In this document: positions 34,754 through 47,323 of the stretch, piece by piece
Numbering within the stretch: the first letter of the stretch is position 1
How the letters are laid out: every line of letters begins with the position of its first letter
Assembly (NCBI GenBank): GCA_026874595.1
Contig: CM049316.1
Location: 46,143,695-46,207,694, forward strand
Reading direction: 5' to 3'
Source: Sipunculus nudus
Taxonomy: Eukaryota > Annelida > Sipuncula > Golfingiida > Sipunculidae
DNA: 64,000 nt
The notes under the pieces: model-generated
Told to the model about the DNA's origin: nothing
Database searches by the model: none
What the model saw: the letters and a program-made list of their open reading frames with translations, nothing else
Position numbers and translations under genes: made by a program

Positions 34754-35672
34754 TTAGAAATTTTAATGATATATGAAATACCTAAAAGTACTCATGAATT
34801 ACTCATATGAGTACCGAGCTCTTTCAAAGTACTCGAGTACAAGTACGAGTACTTTTGTGATTTATAAAAGTACTCGAGTACGAGTTCTGAGTACTCAAAC
34901 AAGGCCTACAGGCCTAATGCGAGGGGTGCAAACACGGCTCGTATCTCAAGGAATATAGGTCGCTGTTAACTAATTTCAGGTTTCCCCTGGAGTTCTTTTT
35001 TAGAACTTCTAAGGCTGCAAAGGGTTCATGATCATAGCCCCTTATTGTTATGATTTGTGCCCTGCTAACGGACGACAGGACGGCCGAGTTCTGTGGCGGA
35101 CGAATCCTGTGACCTTGGCCTTTGACCTTGTGATGTGAAAAACAGCATTCTTCCCCAGTTGATAGGTGAGCCATATGTTAATGATGGCATGTTTAAAATG
35201 AAAGTATGGCTTGAAATGCATCCACAACTTTTCAAAGAAGTGGACCCTGTGACCTTGACCTTGCCCTTTGACCATGTGAACTCAAATAATTATGGTTCTT
35301 CTCATGTTGGAAGGCTGCCAATATGCAAAAGTTGGAAGGTTTCAAAAAATCATTTTGGCTATAAGAATTAATTCATAGGGATTCAAACACGTCCCGCATA
35401 TCGTTGAATAAAGGACGCACTGATCTAATTTCAGGTTTTCAAGATCTTTTATGGAAACACTAAGACTGCACAGGGTTTATGATGCTGGCCTTTACGGTTA
35501 CGATTTGTGAAATTTTAATGATATATGAAATACCTAAAAGTACTCATGAATTACTCATATGAGTACCGAGCTCTTTCAAAGTACTCGAGTACAAGTACGA
35601 GTACTTTTGTGATTTATAAAAGTACTCGAGTACGAGTTCTGAGTACTCAAACAAGGCCTACAGGCCTAATGC
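34754..35672 (+). repeat. R-D-R structure: duplicated segment between two copies of a 160-bp repeat
   Basis: R copies at about 34754-34921 and 35512-35672 are near-identical and rich in GTACTCGAGTAC palindromes, ending in AGGCCTACAGGCCTAATGC. D (34921-35506) copies 32683-33268 with about five differences. D stops within TTACGATTTGTG and R resumes at once. Confidence 0.88.
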
Positions 35673-35827
35673 GAACCTGTGCATTGGGAAAAACACCAGG
35701 TATAATGCTTCAATGCTGGACCATTACTTCTCATGTATATGAACAATGCAGGTACTAAACATTTTGAATAAGAAACAATTACACAAACATCACTGATGAA
35801 ATTCTGCCATGGGTGCACACAACACAA

Positions 35828-36563
35828 CTAGGGACCCATGGGTCTCGACGCTCAGCTGAATTTGTCTATAAGGATATTTTAAAAGAAATTTTTCAGAATG
35901 ATAGTCCTGTGACCTTAATCAATGACCTTGTGACCAAAAAAACTTAGAACTTAATATCCTTGAACTTGCAGAATTAGGATTATAGTAACAATCTTTTAAA
36001 AAGTGACCTTGACCTCTGACCAGATAACCTAAAATTCTACAGGTTTCCTCACTTTGGGCCAGTAAGCCATGTGTGAACGTTGGAAAGTTCAGGATGAAAA
36101 GTTTGATTTACAGCGCATCCACAATCTTTTTAAAGATGTGGCTTCTGTGACCTTCAACTTAGATCGCTGGACCCTGAAAATCAAAATGAATTTACTTATG
36201 GGGTTGGTCATTATCAAATCAAGTTTGAAGTCTGTCTATCCAAAGCAGAATTATCATCCATAAACTAATTTGTGAACGGATGGGCCCTGTGACCTTGACC
36301 TATGACCCAAAAATCATACTAATAAAAATAATAAAAAAATACTTTCAAGCCCCATAGCTCAAAGGATATAGGTCGCAGTGACCTAATTTCAGGTTTCCGA
36401 TTAGATTTTTTATTGACCTCCCTGGATCTTCACTAAGATGTTTCTAGGACCAGCCGTTGGGATTTGTGCCCTACTAACTGACTGCCAGACGCCCGGACGT
36501 CCGAAGGGACGACGGGCAGGCGCCATTCCTATACCTCAGTTGACTTACAGTCAGCTGAGCTAA
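35828..36563 (+). mobile_element. Compact palindrome-headed, CTAAAAA-tailed repeat (about 735 bp)
   Basis: The head GGGACCCATGGGTC plus GCTCAGCTG (35831-35858) and the tail stem-loop CTCAG, GACT, AGTC, CTGAG then CTAAAAA (36535-36566) bound a single unit. The interior has TGACCTTGACC motifs and one monomer with GGTCGCAGTGACC (36371-36383). The best full-length example of the family in this window. Confidence 0.82.
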
Positions 36564-36569
36564 AAATTT

Positions 36570-38760
36570 ATTGTACCTGGCACCACCAGTCTTGTATACA
36601 ACAAAACTATCAGAGATATATACATGTCCCAAGTTCAGACTGATATATCAAACCCCTCCTGAGAAATAAGCAGGGACACACACTGTGCAAAAATTATTGT
36701 AGGTGGGCTACCAGTCTTGTATACGACAAAGCTATTCGATAGGTATAAATATGCCCAATTTCAGGATGATATATCAAATTCCTCTATAGAAATAAGCAGG
36801 CACATACACTGTGCAAAAGTCATTGTAGGTGGCGACACCTGTCTTGTGAACGAGAAAGCCATCAAAGACACATAGACAGGTCATAATATCAGGCCAATAC
36901 ATCAAACTTACCTTGAGTCTGATGCATTGGGCTGACCAGGCTTAGGTGAGAAAGGCAGTTGCCCTGAGTGAACTGTGACAAATTTGCTGGCTCAGCCTAC
37001 TGCACTGAGTGAACTCATGACCTGCACCTGGCTGGACTGGGTGAACTTTTGACCTGTACCTGGCTGCACTGAGTGAACTCTTGACCTGTTGCCTAATCTG
37101 ATACAGTTGGCAGTCTGCCAAAGCTATATATAGATTGGCTCCACATGGAGCCCTGAGGGGCATGACAGCCATGAGGTGATCACATGGTGCCCATGAGGTG
37201 TTCACATGTCACCCATGAGGGGATCACATGCCTTGTGCTTGGCTACACTGATTGAACTCTTAACCTATATCTGGCTGCACTGAATGAACTCTTGATCTAT
37301 TGCCAAATCTGAAACAGTTGGCAGTTTCTTAACCTATTTAAATATACAGACACAATCTTGGCCTGTTGGTAAATTTGTTTACACATACTGAAAGACTTTG
37401 GCTAAAATGCTTTTTTTCAAGCTGAAATATTCATAAACTTTTTATCAAAATATCTAGATTTATAAAAAAATGCAGTTCTTTCATTGTTAAAGGTCCAATA
37501 ATTCTGCCATAAATCATTCAAGTAAACTTGAACAAAGGCCACCTAAGAATATTTTTTGTGCCATGTGACAGAAGTTATAATTGAAACAATAATTTTGTAG
37601 AAGAACAGTTTTGTAGTCCTCAGTTTGAGTTAGACATAATAATGGTCATAAGACCAACTTAAGCTTTTCTGATATGATTGAAAGAACCATGTCCTAGGAT
37701 AAATCTTTTGAAAAATTGAACGAATCAACTTGACACTTTCATCATAAACATTTTAAGCTGAAAAAGGCTAAAATTATGAGGTTCTTGCCCATAAAAACAG
37801 GTCAATGTGACCAACATTTGCACAAAACTTGGTAATGCTAGCTTCTGTCATTTCTGAGATAACTATGTCAGTATCCTTACTTGGCCAAATGACTGTTGAA
37901 ATTCGTTTAACTCCACAAAAATTCATCAAAAGCAAACCATTTGAACAAACTTGAGAGGGCTTTCCTCTGGGATCATTTCTGTAAAATACTGAACAATTTG
38001 GCTGGACGTTTACAAGAAGCAGATAGCAAAAAAAATAACCTGAATCCCACAACATTTGAAATGTGACAGATTTTTGCATAAAATTTGATGGTAGCTCCTG
38101 CTATTCCTGAGAAATTATGGGTTAATATACAGATGACCCCCGTACAAAAAAATGTCAATGCAGGTGGCGCCACCAATACCTGAATTTCATATATGACTCA
38201 TGTAACCAACACTGGCATAAAATTTGGTGACGATAGCTCTGGCCGTTTCTGAGATTGTCATTTTAGTATGCTTTTTTTTGGACAGATGATTAGGTTCAAC
38301 TTCTTGTAATTCGGCCAAAATTCACCGAACTTGAACCATTTGAACAAACTTGAGAGAGATGGTATAAAAGATTATTTCTGTGAAATATTGAACAAATTTG
38401 ATTGACAGTTTCGTCGGAGAAGATTTTTAAAGGTTTTTTAGCTTTTTTCTCCATAAAATCTGAAAAAAATGCAGATTTTTTCAGATGGCTAATTTTTTTC
38501 ATTAAATTTCATGATGCAAGCTCCAGTCGTTTTCAAAATAGCAGGGTGAACGTATACCTGTGATTGTAAACATTGCCTGGCATGAGGAATATCTAAAATC
38601 ATAAATCTACATTTTTAAAAGTTTTTTTTAAAATTTTTGTCAATATTTATCATAGATAACCTGAAATCTAAATGTCTGGAGGCATGATGTAACGGATGCT
38701 GATAAACTGGTTCCAGGCTAGATGTATCTGCTTCACATAGCTAACGTTTATGGTAAATGA
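36570..38760 (+). repeat. Composite repeat segment, partly repeated at 62080-64000
   Basis: Holds palindromic monomers (36583, 36703, 36828, perfect at 38163-38174), a minisatellite, and sequence repeated in the last 2 kb of the window with blocks in a different order. For example, 38540-38760 matches 62935-63180 and 38130-38450 matches 63670-64000. Confidence 0.78.
36997..37094 (+). repeat. ~32-bp minisatellite, 3 units
   Basis: Units follow CTGCACTGAGTGAACTC, then TTGACCTG and a CACCTGG-like end. Related units recur at 37240-37300 and 62366-62460. Confidence 0.8.
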
Positions 38761-38776
38761 CTAAATCCACTATAAG

Positions 38777-38877
<101 letters not shown>

Positions 38878-38879
38878 AA

Positions 38880-41510
38880 AACTCGGGGAACTCTGCTCTG
38901 CATTATAGGTCCGCTATTATTATTATAAAAATTAAAATTATTTAAATAATTATTATGATAATTTATAATTATTCGATTGATTTGAATTAATATTTTATAC
39001 ATAAAATGTTTTAATAAAAATAATTATATTATTAATATGATAATTATAATCATTCGGTAAGTTTGTATAATATTTTACATGCATGATATATGTTCACAGA
39101 AATAATTATTATTGTTAACATTTTATGATTAACCCTGCGATGGGTTATTGTCTCGGTAGATCGTTCGTGTATGTGCTGGCACGAGGCGTGTATGATTGTG
39201 CATACGTCTGATTGTGTGCACGCATGGAAGAAAAGTTGCACGGAATTATGTAAGAAAGTGAATACAGCTAGCGAACAATAAGTCAAAGTTCATTGAAAAT
39301 CACCCTAGAGTAAACATTCGAGTTTCAACAGCATTGTTTCAGCTACGGGTTACGTGATAAATGGCTCTATTAAACATGATTCGTGAAAATAGAACTTCAT
39401 AGAACAATAACGTTGATTTTATTATTATCATTATTATTGTTATCATTTGCCAAAAAGGCGGCCTTGAAATCATAGATCAATTTTTGATCTGCATGCGGTG
39501 CGTTCTCACGTTGGAAAGAGTGACACCTACCGCCCTCTATTGGTAAATGTCATAAACATTTTTGAACGGCTTTTTTCTCAGAAAATGTCCAAATACTACC
39601 TCAATTTCAACAAAATCATATTTTAATAATAATTAATATATATTTAATATTAGTATTTTATATCAAATATGAAAATGCTTTTTATTTAAGAAAATATTGT
39701 GTCAAGTTACAAGATAGACTTCAGTTCATACAGTCCTAAAATATAACTGAAGAAAGAAAACTTATATTTGCCGCTGCTCCATGTTCTTTGGTAAAACGCT
39801 CGGTTCTTTCCGAGAATTTTTGGCTGTCCTGTGCGGGACAACAATACGATAAATATCCAAAAAAATGCGTTTCAAGAAAGAATACGGAAAACTCTGTTCA
39901 GCTGTGTATGTGGTACGAAATAGATCGTTCGCATAGGCAGGAAATATATAAACGCATTTGGAGTGTACTTCAGATTACATACAAATCATGCGATATTAAC
40001 AAGGAATAAATACAGAACATAACTTGCATCTTAACTGTTCTTTGGCCCGGGGCGGCGCGGGCATGTTGGCTAGGTTTGTGCTGTGATTTTCCATTTGGCC
40101 GAGTTCATTGGATTGTTCGTGACCGGAATACCAAATATTTACTTCACTATGTTTATTCTTATTTTTTAAGGATTTTTTTTTTTCAAATTAATGTACTTAG
40201 TAGTATACTACGGGTTTGAAACTGTAGCTTAACAGACTTAACAGAGCAGACAAACTATATTAAATAAAACATTTTTTTTTAATACAGATGTCTTTCTAAA
40301 GTATACACAGTGTAGTTCAGCAAAATCAAAATTTGCTGAAACTTCGTCTAATGTGACTGGTAGCCGAGACCAGCCAGAGAAATATGTCAGGACGCGGCAG
40401 GGTTTTGAATGTAAAAAATAAAGAGGAAAAGGTCTAAAAGAGATATATATGGTACGCGAAGTATTTTCAACTGTAAAAAAAATATATGATAAATTAGTAT
40501 ATTGAGTTTCAGGTCAACACATAATCAACAGCTGAGAAAATAGTCAAATTACTGTAATTTCGCAGTCGCATATTTACAAGTGAAAATGTGTAATAAACGG
40601 TATATATATATACAGCCGAGCATTAGCAATAAACCTTTCAAGGATTAACATGAAAAGCATATTTCATATCATAGGAATCGTTAATTCTTGAGATTCTGGA
40701 GCTTTAGTTTGAAATTTTCAGTGCTCAAAATGATCGAACCTGAGTAGAAATTTAACAACTTTACATACTATTTCTAAAGAACCAAATGGCTCAGTTTTCT
40801 TCATAATTTGCTGATATAGAAATTGCGTCTAAATCAAATATGCTAATGTTGATCCCAAGGTCGAATTTTTGTTCAACAAGCTTAAAGAGAAAAGGTTTAA
40901 CATTCATGGCAATCAAATGTAAGAAGCCGACAAAGATCCATCGTTATACCAGTGACTGAAAGTCTACCGATCTAAAGCCGATGATTTTGAATTTTCTGCT
41001 TAAATATAACATAAAAATAGGAGCATTTTACTGTATGGACAAAGTAAATATCTTGAGTTTTTAATTGTTCATGCCAAAATCGAGCTTTCAAAGGTTTTCA
41101 AAAGTTAACTTAAAAGCTTAATTATAGTGTAGAATGTCCTAATAGGGCTGAACAAAGAGAGGGTCTCATTTCAGTAAATATACTGTACTCTGTTGTGCTC
41201 TCTCTCTCTCTCGTCATGTACCATTTTTGGATCAATCCATGCAAGATTTCGTGAGAAATTTATGAATTTGTGTGATTTTCCCCCAAAATGGACCTATTCA
41301 AGTTCATGGTCACTCAACTAGTAAAGGTGATGAACCTTTTTCAAATTAGGCTTCGTCCTCTCACCAATATCTATGCACGTCAAGTTTGGTAAAGATCTGT
41401 GAAATATTTTTTGGGTTATCGCGTCCAAACGAAATCTTTGCGGCGGAGGCGGCGCAACCGTACCTAAACCATAGTATCTCCAGACTTTGTCTTGCGATGC
41501 AAATATACTG
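38880..41510. other. Intergenic, no gene recognised
   Basis: AT-rich. A GC-rich patch at 40045-40065 (GGCCCGGGGCGGCGCGGGC) and an unrecognised 73-codon ORF at 39788-40009 have no supporting context. Confidence 0.5.
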
Positions 41511-41518
41511 TCTGTTGT

Positions 41519-41563
<45 letters not shown>
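41519..41563. repeat. (CT)n microsatellite
   Basis: About 22 CT repeats. A shorter copy with the same left flank (AAATATACTG, TGTTGTGCTCTCTC) lies at 41181-41213, so a small segment was duplicated. Confidence 0.96.
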
Positions 41564-41566
<3 letters not shown>

Positions 41567-41970
41567 GGCATTTACGAATACTGTGGACAAAACGGATGTT
41601 ACAAGTCTGGAACAATTCAAAGACACGACAGAGCACTTTCTGTATGTTACGACCAGGATCTGGATAAAGTACCGGCATAATTGAAGGAGAAAGGATCAGT
41701 TCGATGATCATTGTTAAATTGAGGACATGATTTCTTCTAGGACAGGGTTAAACGAAAATTGATTCCTCCAGAGAAGATGCGTATTGCTTGTACATGCAAA
41801 TACAAATGACAAATCCTATTTCAATAAGACAAATTTTATTTGAACTCGTATTTAACGGTTATACTTATGTTCATTTAAGCAGAATATGTATTTTCTAGTA
41901 AAGCATTTACAAAGTGTAACTTGTGCCACATATTTTCTCATTAAAGTTATTATCCAACATGAGAAAGTTC

Positions 41971-42280
41971 TTAATATCTTTTTAATTTTCGACATCTCTT
42001 TGAAGCAGGGTCTCTCCATTCCACTATAATTTGTTTCTGGAATGCAGTCTTGTTCCTGCGATGAACTGAGTACAAATACACGTACCTACAAGTACAAAAC
42101 AATAAAATTATTATAAGGGGTGGTACATTTACAACAAAGGTGGTATGTTTCTTGTACTTAACAGAAGCTCAGTCTCATAGCATCCATCAGATCTTCGGAA
42201 AACGCATTTAAACTACAAATAAAATGTATTAAGAGTAGATACACTGCTTTAGTACCTCTTCTTGATGAGATGCTGGACGC
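41971..42280 (-). CDS. Possible 3' exons of an unidentified minus-strand gene
   Basis: Candidate exon 42256-42280 (25 nt, acceptor TTTTTTTTCTAG, donor AAGAG/GTACT) joins in phase to candidate terminal exon 41971-42085 (acceptor TGTACTTGTAG, open to TAA). The joined reading gives VQHLIKKR then YVYLYSVHRRNKTAFQ and a basic C-terminus. I do not recognise the protein. Chance splice-like signals remain possible. Confidence 0.25.
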
Positions 42281-42289
42281 CTAGAAAAA

Positions 42290-44640
42290 AAGGGGGATAC
42301 AGGCACCTGACATGATGTTCATAGCTTAGTGTTGAGCAAATTTTTGTATTTAATCAAACGTTCCGAGCACTGCTTAAACAAGTATCAAAACATAACTTTT
42401 AACCTACCACAGTTGCACAGTTGGCTAAAACAAAGTGTATTAATGCTAGTTTTGGCTTAATCATGTAAGTGCTATGTAAGAACTGAGAATGGGATTATTT
42501 GCTGAACAACATGTGACTGGATATATGTAACCATGGCGTGTTCCTTTGGTTGATAGAAACCGTCTTCTTGGGGGCCAGGTCTAAAGCTGGTTTTAGCAGA
42601 GAACTTGCTTCAGCGAGCCCCCCAACAGGCATGCTTCTTAATGAATTAATAACAAGGCAATTCAACCAATAAGGCTATTGCCTGTCTACATAGTGGTAGG
42701 GAAGGGGGCTATTTTTAGATCAAACGTCTGGCAAGTGGGATCCATTATAGTTAATCTGACCAATCGTTAACCTGGTGTGTTTGCCTTGCATGTGTTCTTG
42801 CTGATGTGTGGAGATATCAGAGTAATATTGGTTCTGATTGGCCGTTATGATTTTGGCTCCATCACGTGCCTGTTAACAATTCTTGATATGGCAAGCCAGG
42901 GAGATCAAGGAAGCAAGGTGTCATCACAACAGAGCTAGAGACCTTGCTATCAGGGAGATGGACAGAAAAAGAGCTCAATACAATTAACCTGCCTACACAA
43001 AGTCTGATGAGAAAGCAATGTCCTCGCTCAGCAATAATCTCAATGCTGGTATATATAATTAACTGAATTAAATTTGGTGCAACATCATTTGACTATCTGA
43101 TTTGGTGGCTCTCCAAGCAAATGCAGATCTCTCAAATAGTTTCCTAAAGCCTTGTTTATTGTCACATGCCTCCAAAGTGTCACATATTTAACTCTGATGT
43201 TTACAATAATTTCTTCGGAGTAGCAAGTTACACCCATGTAAGCTTGTTTGTTCGTCTGTCAGCAAAGACCAACCCCACAAAACTTTGTGGGTATGTGGGT
43301 ATGCAAGCTTCATTACAAGTCCAGATGAAGGGGAGGATCTATGGATGTTCCACTTGTCAGAGATATGCTCTCTACCATGCCCCGTGCTAGATATCTGCAA
43401 TGCACGGTCCATAGATTGCACATGGCAACAATTTGGTTCCTGCCCCAGCATTAACACTAAACAAACTTACACTTTTATAATCTATTATTGCTTTTTCTTT
43501 TCTTTTGCAAATAGGATCATATGGAAAACATACTGTAGTGTCAGTACTTGTACAATTATATCAAGATCACTAACAAGCTGTGGTCACAATGATATCTGAT
43601 GTTTTGATTTTGTTCAAAATATCAAGCTTCACAGGTATTTTGACTGTGAAAATATGATTCCCACAAACTGAAATTATTCACTGATGGAAGCATGAGAACA
43701 TAAACCAACATTTAGGTAGCAGTCTCCTGAAAATGAGGTGTACAAAACACAGTTAATAAAATACTGAAAATCCATTATCTAATCCGTATAACAAACATTA
43801 AAGTACGAAGTTGTAAGATCTTCTAAGAGATCATTTAAATGATATATTTGATTAAAATCAAGATTAATCAAATATGATATACTGAATGTCAATGACCAAT
43901 TTATTTGATTCACGTACATTTTGCGAGACAATTTTCCCCCTGAAATACTAGAACTTACCTACATATATACTTTCTTATGAAATCATAAATTTTTAAGGGT
44001 TTGGACTGAGATAAACATCTTTTAAAGAGGAGGGTTACATAAAGTATTCACTGTAGTATCAAGTACAAATACATGTAGAAGTCCCATTAGTGAACTGATT
44101 TTGTGATTCAAATCATTGGTATCATTTAGGAAATACATAAAATTGAAACATATACATACCTTCTTTATGTTTGAACGATAGCTGTAATGGGCCTACAACG
44201 TTTTTTGCTCAGCATTTAAGGGGGTCAAATTACATTTTTTGTGCCAATCAGTTAAACAAAAGAAGTGTTTTCCACAGTTTAAACAAAAAAAAATATTTAT
44301 ACAGAATAACCAGGAACACCAGGTCACAATCAAAAGAATACTCCTTTTTTTAAAAAAATGCAAACTAAAACTGAATATACTGTTTTCTTTTTACACTTTT
44401 TAAAAAGATCCAATACCTTAATAACAATTCATCAATATTCAACCTGTGATCCTTGGGATGTGTAGTTTTTATTTTTCATTTGCCTCATACATTGCAGGGA
44501 GAATGTGAACTTAAATAAGATATAATTTAATATTTATAGTGAAATGTACCTGAACTGATAATCAGAGCCATCTGGTGGTCAATAAATGAAAATACTTAGA
44601 AATTGGTTTGTAGGCCCACCAAAGGTAAATGACCAAAAAT
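42290..44640. other. Intergenic, no gene recognised
   Basis: ORFs at 43166-43599 on both strands overlap one another and lack domains. Confidence 0.5.
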
Positions 44641-44650
44641 AAAAGAGTTA

Positions 44651-44990
44651 GGCCAAAAAAAATAAAAGGTATGGTTCTCAGGCACCTCCTGCATCAATTT
44701 TAAACCCCGCATCAAAAATTTTTATTTTGATTTTCCAAAGTAAGTTACCAATTTTGAGCTACAGCCGCTGGGACATTTCTTTCAAGAAGATAAAATCATA
44801 CACTTTCCTTTGTTATGTAGTACTTTTAGTTGTTTAGCAAAATAAATCTGTTATTATCATGCTTTTTCCCTTATCATTTGACATTTTTATCGAAACATAC
44901 CAAAATATTAAAAATAAAAAAACCGCCCGCCCGCACTGATTTCTGAAAAAAAAAAGTGCTTGAGAACCATACCTTTTTTTTATTTTGGCC
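44651..44990. mobile_element. PIF/Harbinger-type MITE, copy 2 (340 bp)
   Basis: Same orientation and ends as 28775-29111, flanked by TTA at 44648-44650 and 44991-44993. Conserved landmarks: GGTATGGTTCTCAGGC, GCATCAATTTTAAACC and TTATCATTTGACATTTTT. Confidence 0.9.
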
Positions 44991-44999
44991 TTAGTGCTA

Positions 45000-46712
45000 T
45001 TGTAAAAAAGAGTTAGCCTTCTTTGAAATAAAGAGAGAAAAGAGAGTATAAACAGCTGCAATTCCCCTTTTTTTATCATTGACTGAATAGAGAAGTGCTT
45101 CGCATATTATGCTGGTGTATTTATATTGCTCCAAAAATCAAAAGCATACATAGTGTATATCTCCCTGTATGAAGATAAGGGCATTTTCGTCATGTTGTGA
45201 CACATGCTGGTTGTTGCACACACAAAATTTAACTAGTGTCCCATTCTTGTTGTAACTGGACTATTATTGTAGGAGAGATGTAATTTATATCAGATTTTTT
45301 TCACAGAAAAAAAAGAGGGAAAAAAAGAGCTGCTAAAAAAAGAGGGAGAAAATAGCAATTTGTGTCCTTTGCAGTAAATTCTCAAAAAAAAGAATGACTC
45401 TTAAAAAGAGTGATTTGGCAGGCCTGGTATGATTCAAATAATACAGAAATTATATACCATTACACATGCAGATGGTAAAAAGTATTTGGGATTAACATTA
45501 AAGCTCTGGGGTAAATATAAATATACATGAACACACACTAGGTGACCCAGCAGATCAATCCTGGTACCTTTCACCATTTTACAATATGGTTTGAAAGTTT
45601 TCCATTTATTACGTTGGGGTTGGGTATAACCTTTTTGCAGGCCCTGGACCGGAACAGTTCTCTCTTCAAGTTCACCAATCTCTAGAAAGAAGATTAGAAA
45701 TCATTTACTAAATTACCTTAAAACATTAATGGACATTACAAATCTATTACACCTGCAAAGGAAGAAACAGGAGGGAAGTAAAGAAAATTTGGTCTTCGAA
45801 TACTGACCCAGGGAATGGTTTCCTTCAAAGTCTAATTCAAAATGATGTAAACTGTGACTTTAAACATATTTTTAGCCCATCAACTTAAGCTGACAATTTT
45901 ACAATTTGTCATATATAAAAGAAACCTTTGAAATGCAAAAAATCTCATAAGTTATCATAAATACAATAAACTGCATTGTGAATAACCTTCAAAAAACTTT
46001 GTTATATATGTAATGAATTGTCTATGTGTTAAAACTTGTCATTAATTCATGAAAGTATAAAACAAAGTTTGTTAATAGGATTTTTTCTACACTGAACATT
46101 TAACACTTTCTCATATATTTAATCAATTTGCCTCAGCCGAAAATATAGAAACTTTTCATTAATATTTTTGGTCAAAAATTAGTTGCCCTAATTATCAGAA
46201 ATTTGTCTTAAAAAGATGTTTTTTTTAGCCAGGTACAATTGTCCACATGGTATTTGTTGGACCAAGTTTCCTAAAGAAAAGACTACCATGTGTTCCATCC
46301 ATTAAAGTTCTGTCATAGTCAACAAAGGTGTGCATATGATGTTTAATTTCAAAGATTTTCAGCAATCACTTACTATTCTGTGTATTTTGTTTATGCAACT
46401 CACAGAATCTGTATATCAGTCCATTCAAATACAACCTGGATTTGATCCTGAAAACAGCTTGCAATAAAATTGCAATTCAAATTTTACCTTACAACGGCTC
46501 TTACAAATTATTGAACTTTCTAATTCATTTTAAAAACATGAATTCCTCAAGTGGAATAGTTGGGATTATAGGTATATTAAAAATATGATCCACTTTGGTC
46601 TTTCAACAACTTTGCAACATGCAAGTACAGGAATAAATATGTTATACAGTATGATTATGTCTATTGTCTAATACAGGATGACCTGAAAGTGACTAGTCCA
46701 CAAATTGCAATA
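45000..46712. other. Intergenic with splice-bounded open frames and a possible decayed TPMT-like fragment
   Basis: On the minus strand a frame open from an acceptor at 45682 reads GELEERTVPVQGLQKG and continues past 45580. At 46294-46365 the reading LLKIFEIKHH...DYDRTLMDG resembles TPMT exon 6. Neither is a supported gene. Confidence 0.3.
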
Positions 46713-47245
46713 ACAAGGGACCTATGGGTCACGGCGCTCAGCTGTTATATAAGATAAAAAAATATGATTTTGAAATGAGGCACATGCTGGTTTTGTGTGG
46801 AAATAAATATAAGCTGTATTATGAGTTGTTAGTGTTAAGCTTATGTATGATTTTGATAGTTTCTTTGGAGACAGGGAAGAGATTGATTTCATTTATTTTA
46901 TTAACAAATGGAGTGCCACTGTCATACAGATTTTGACTTGGCCATATAACTGATAAGCAGCACATATAAGATAAAGAGTTTATCTATTTATTAAAATTTA
47001 ATAACAAATATTGTGCCAAATATAATTTTTATTAAAAAATAATAAGAGAATCATATGATATTTTTAATAAAATATAACTGAAATGATTATTAAAATAATA
47101 TTATAGAATATATTCATGAATGCATTCATGAATACATTTTGAAAGTATTTGCACTGGTATTCAAATACTTTCATTTTTACCTGAATTCCCATTCTTATGC
47201 AAGAAATTTTATAATGGAGTACAAATTCATATTCATATTCATATA
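46713..47245 (+). mobile_element. Palindrome-headed repeat, partner of 9849-10501
   Basis: The head ACAAGGGACCTATGGGTCAC plus GGCGCTCAGCTG is followed by AT-rich sequence with ATTCATGAATGCATTCATGA and a TTCATATTCATATTCATATA tract. The same sequence occurs inverted near 10 kb. Confidence 0.82.
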
Positions 47246-47323
47246 CATTTGCCAAGTATTCGCACCATGTCTGGTATTTATTCAGTTTTAGCCAAACAAT
47301 GATGTTGAGAATCCAGAATATAA

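Noticed and set aside
41318-41711. Arg/Glu and Leu/Ser repeat ORFs
   Set aside because: Translation of the (CT)n microsatellite in several frames.
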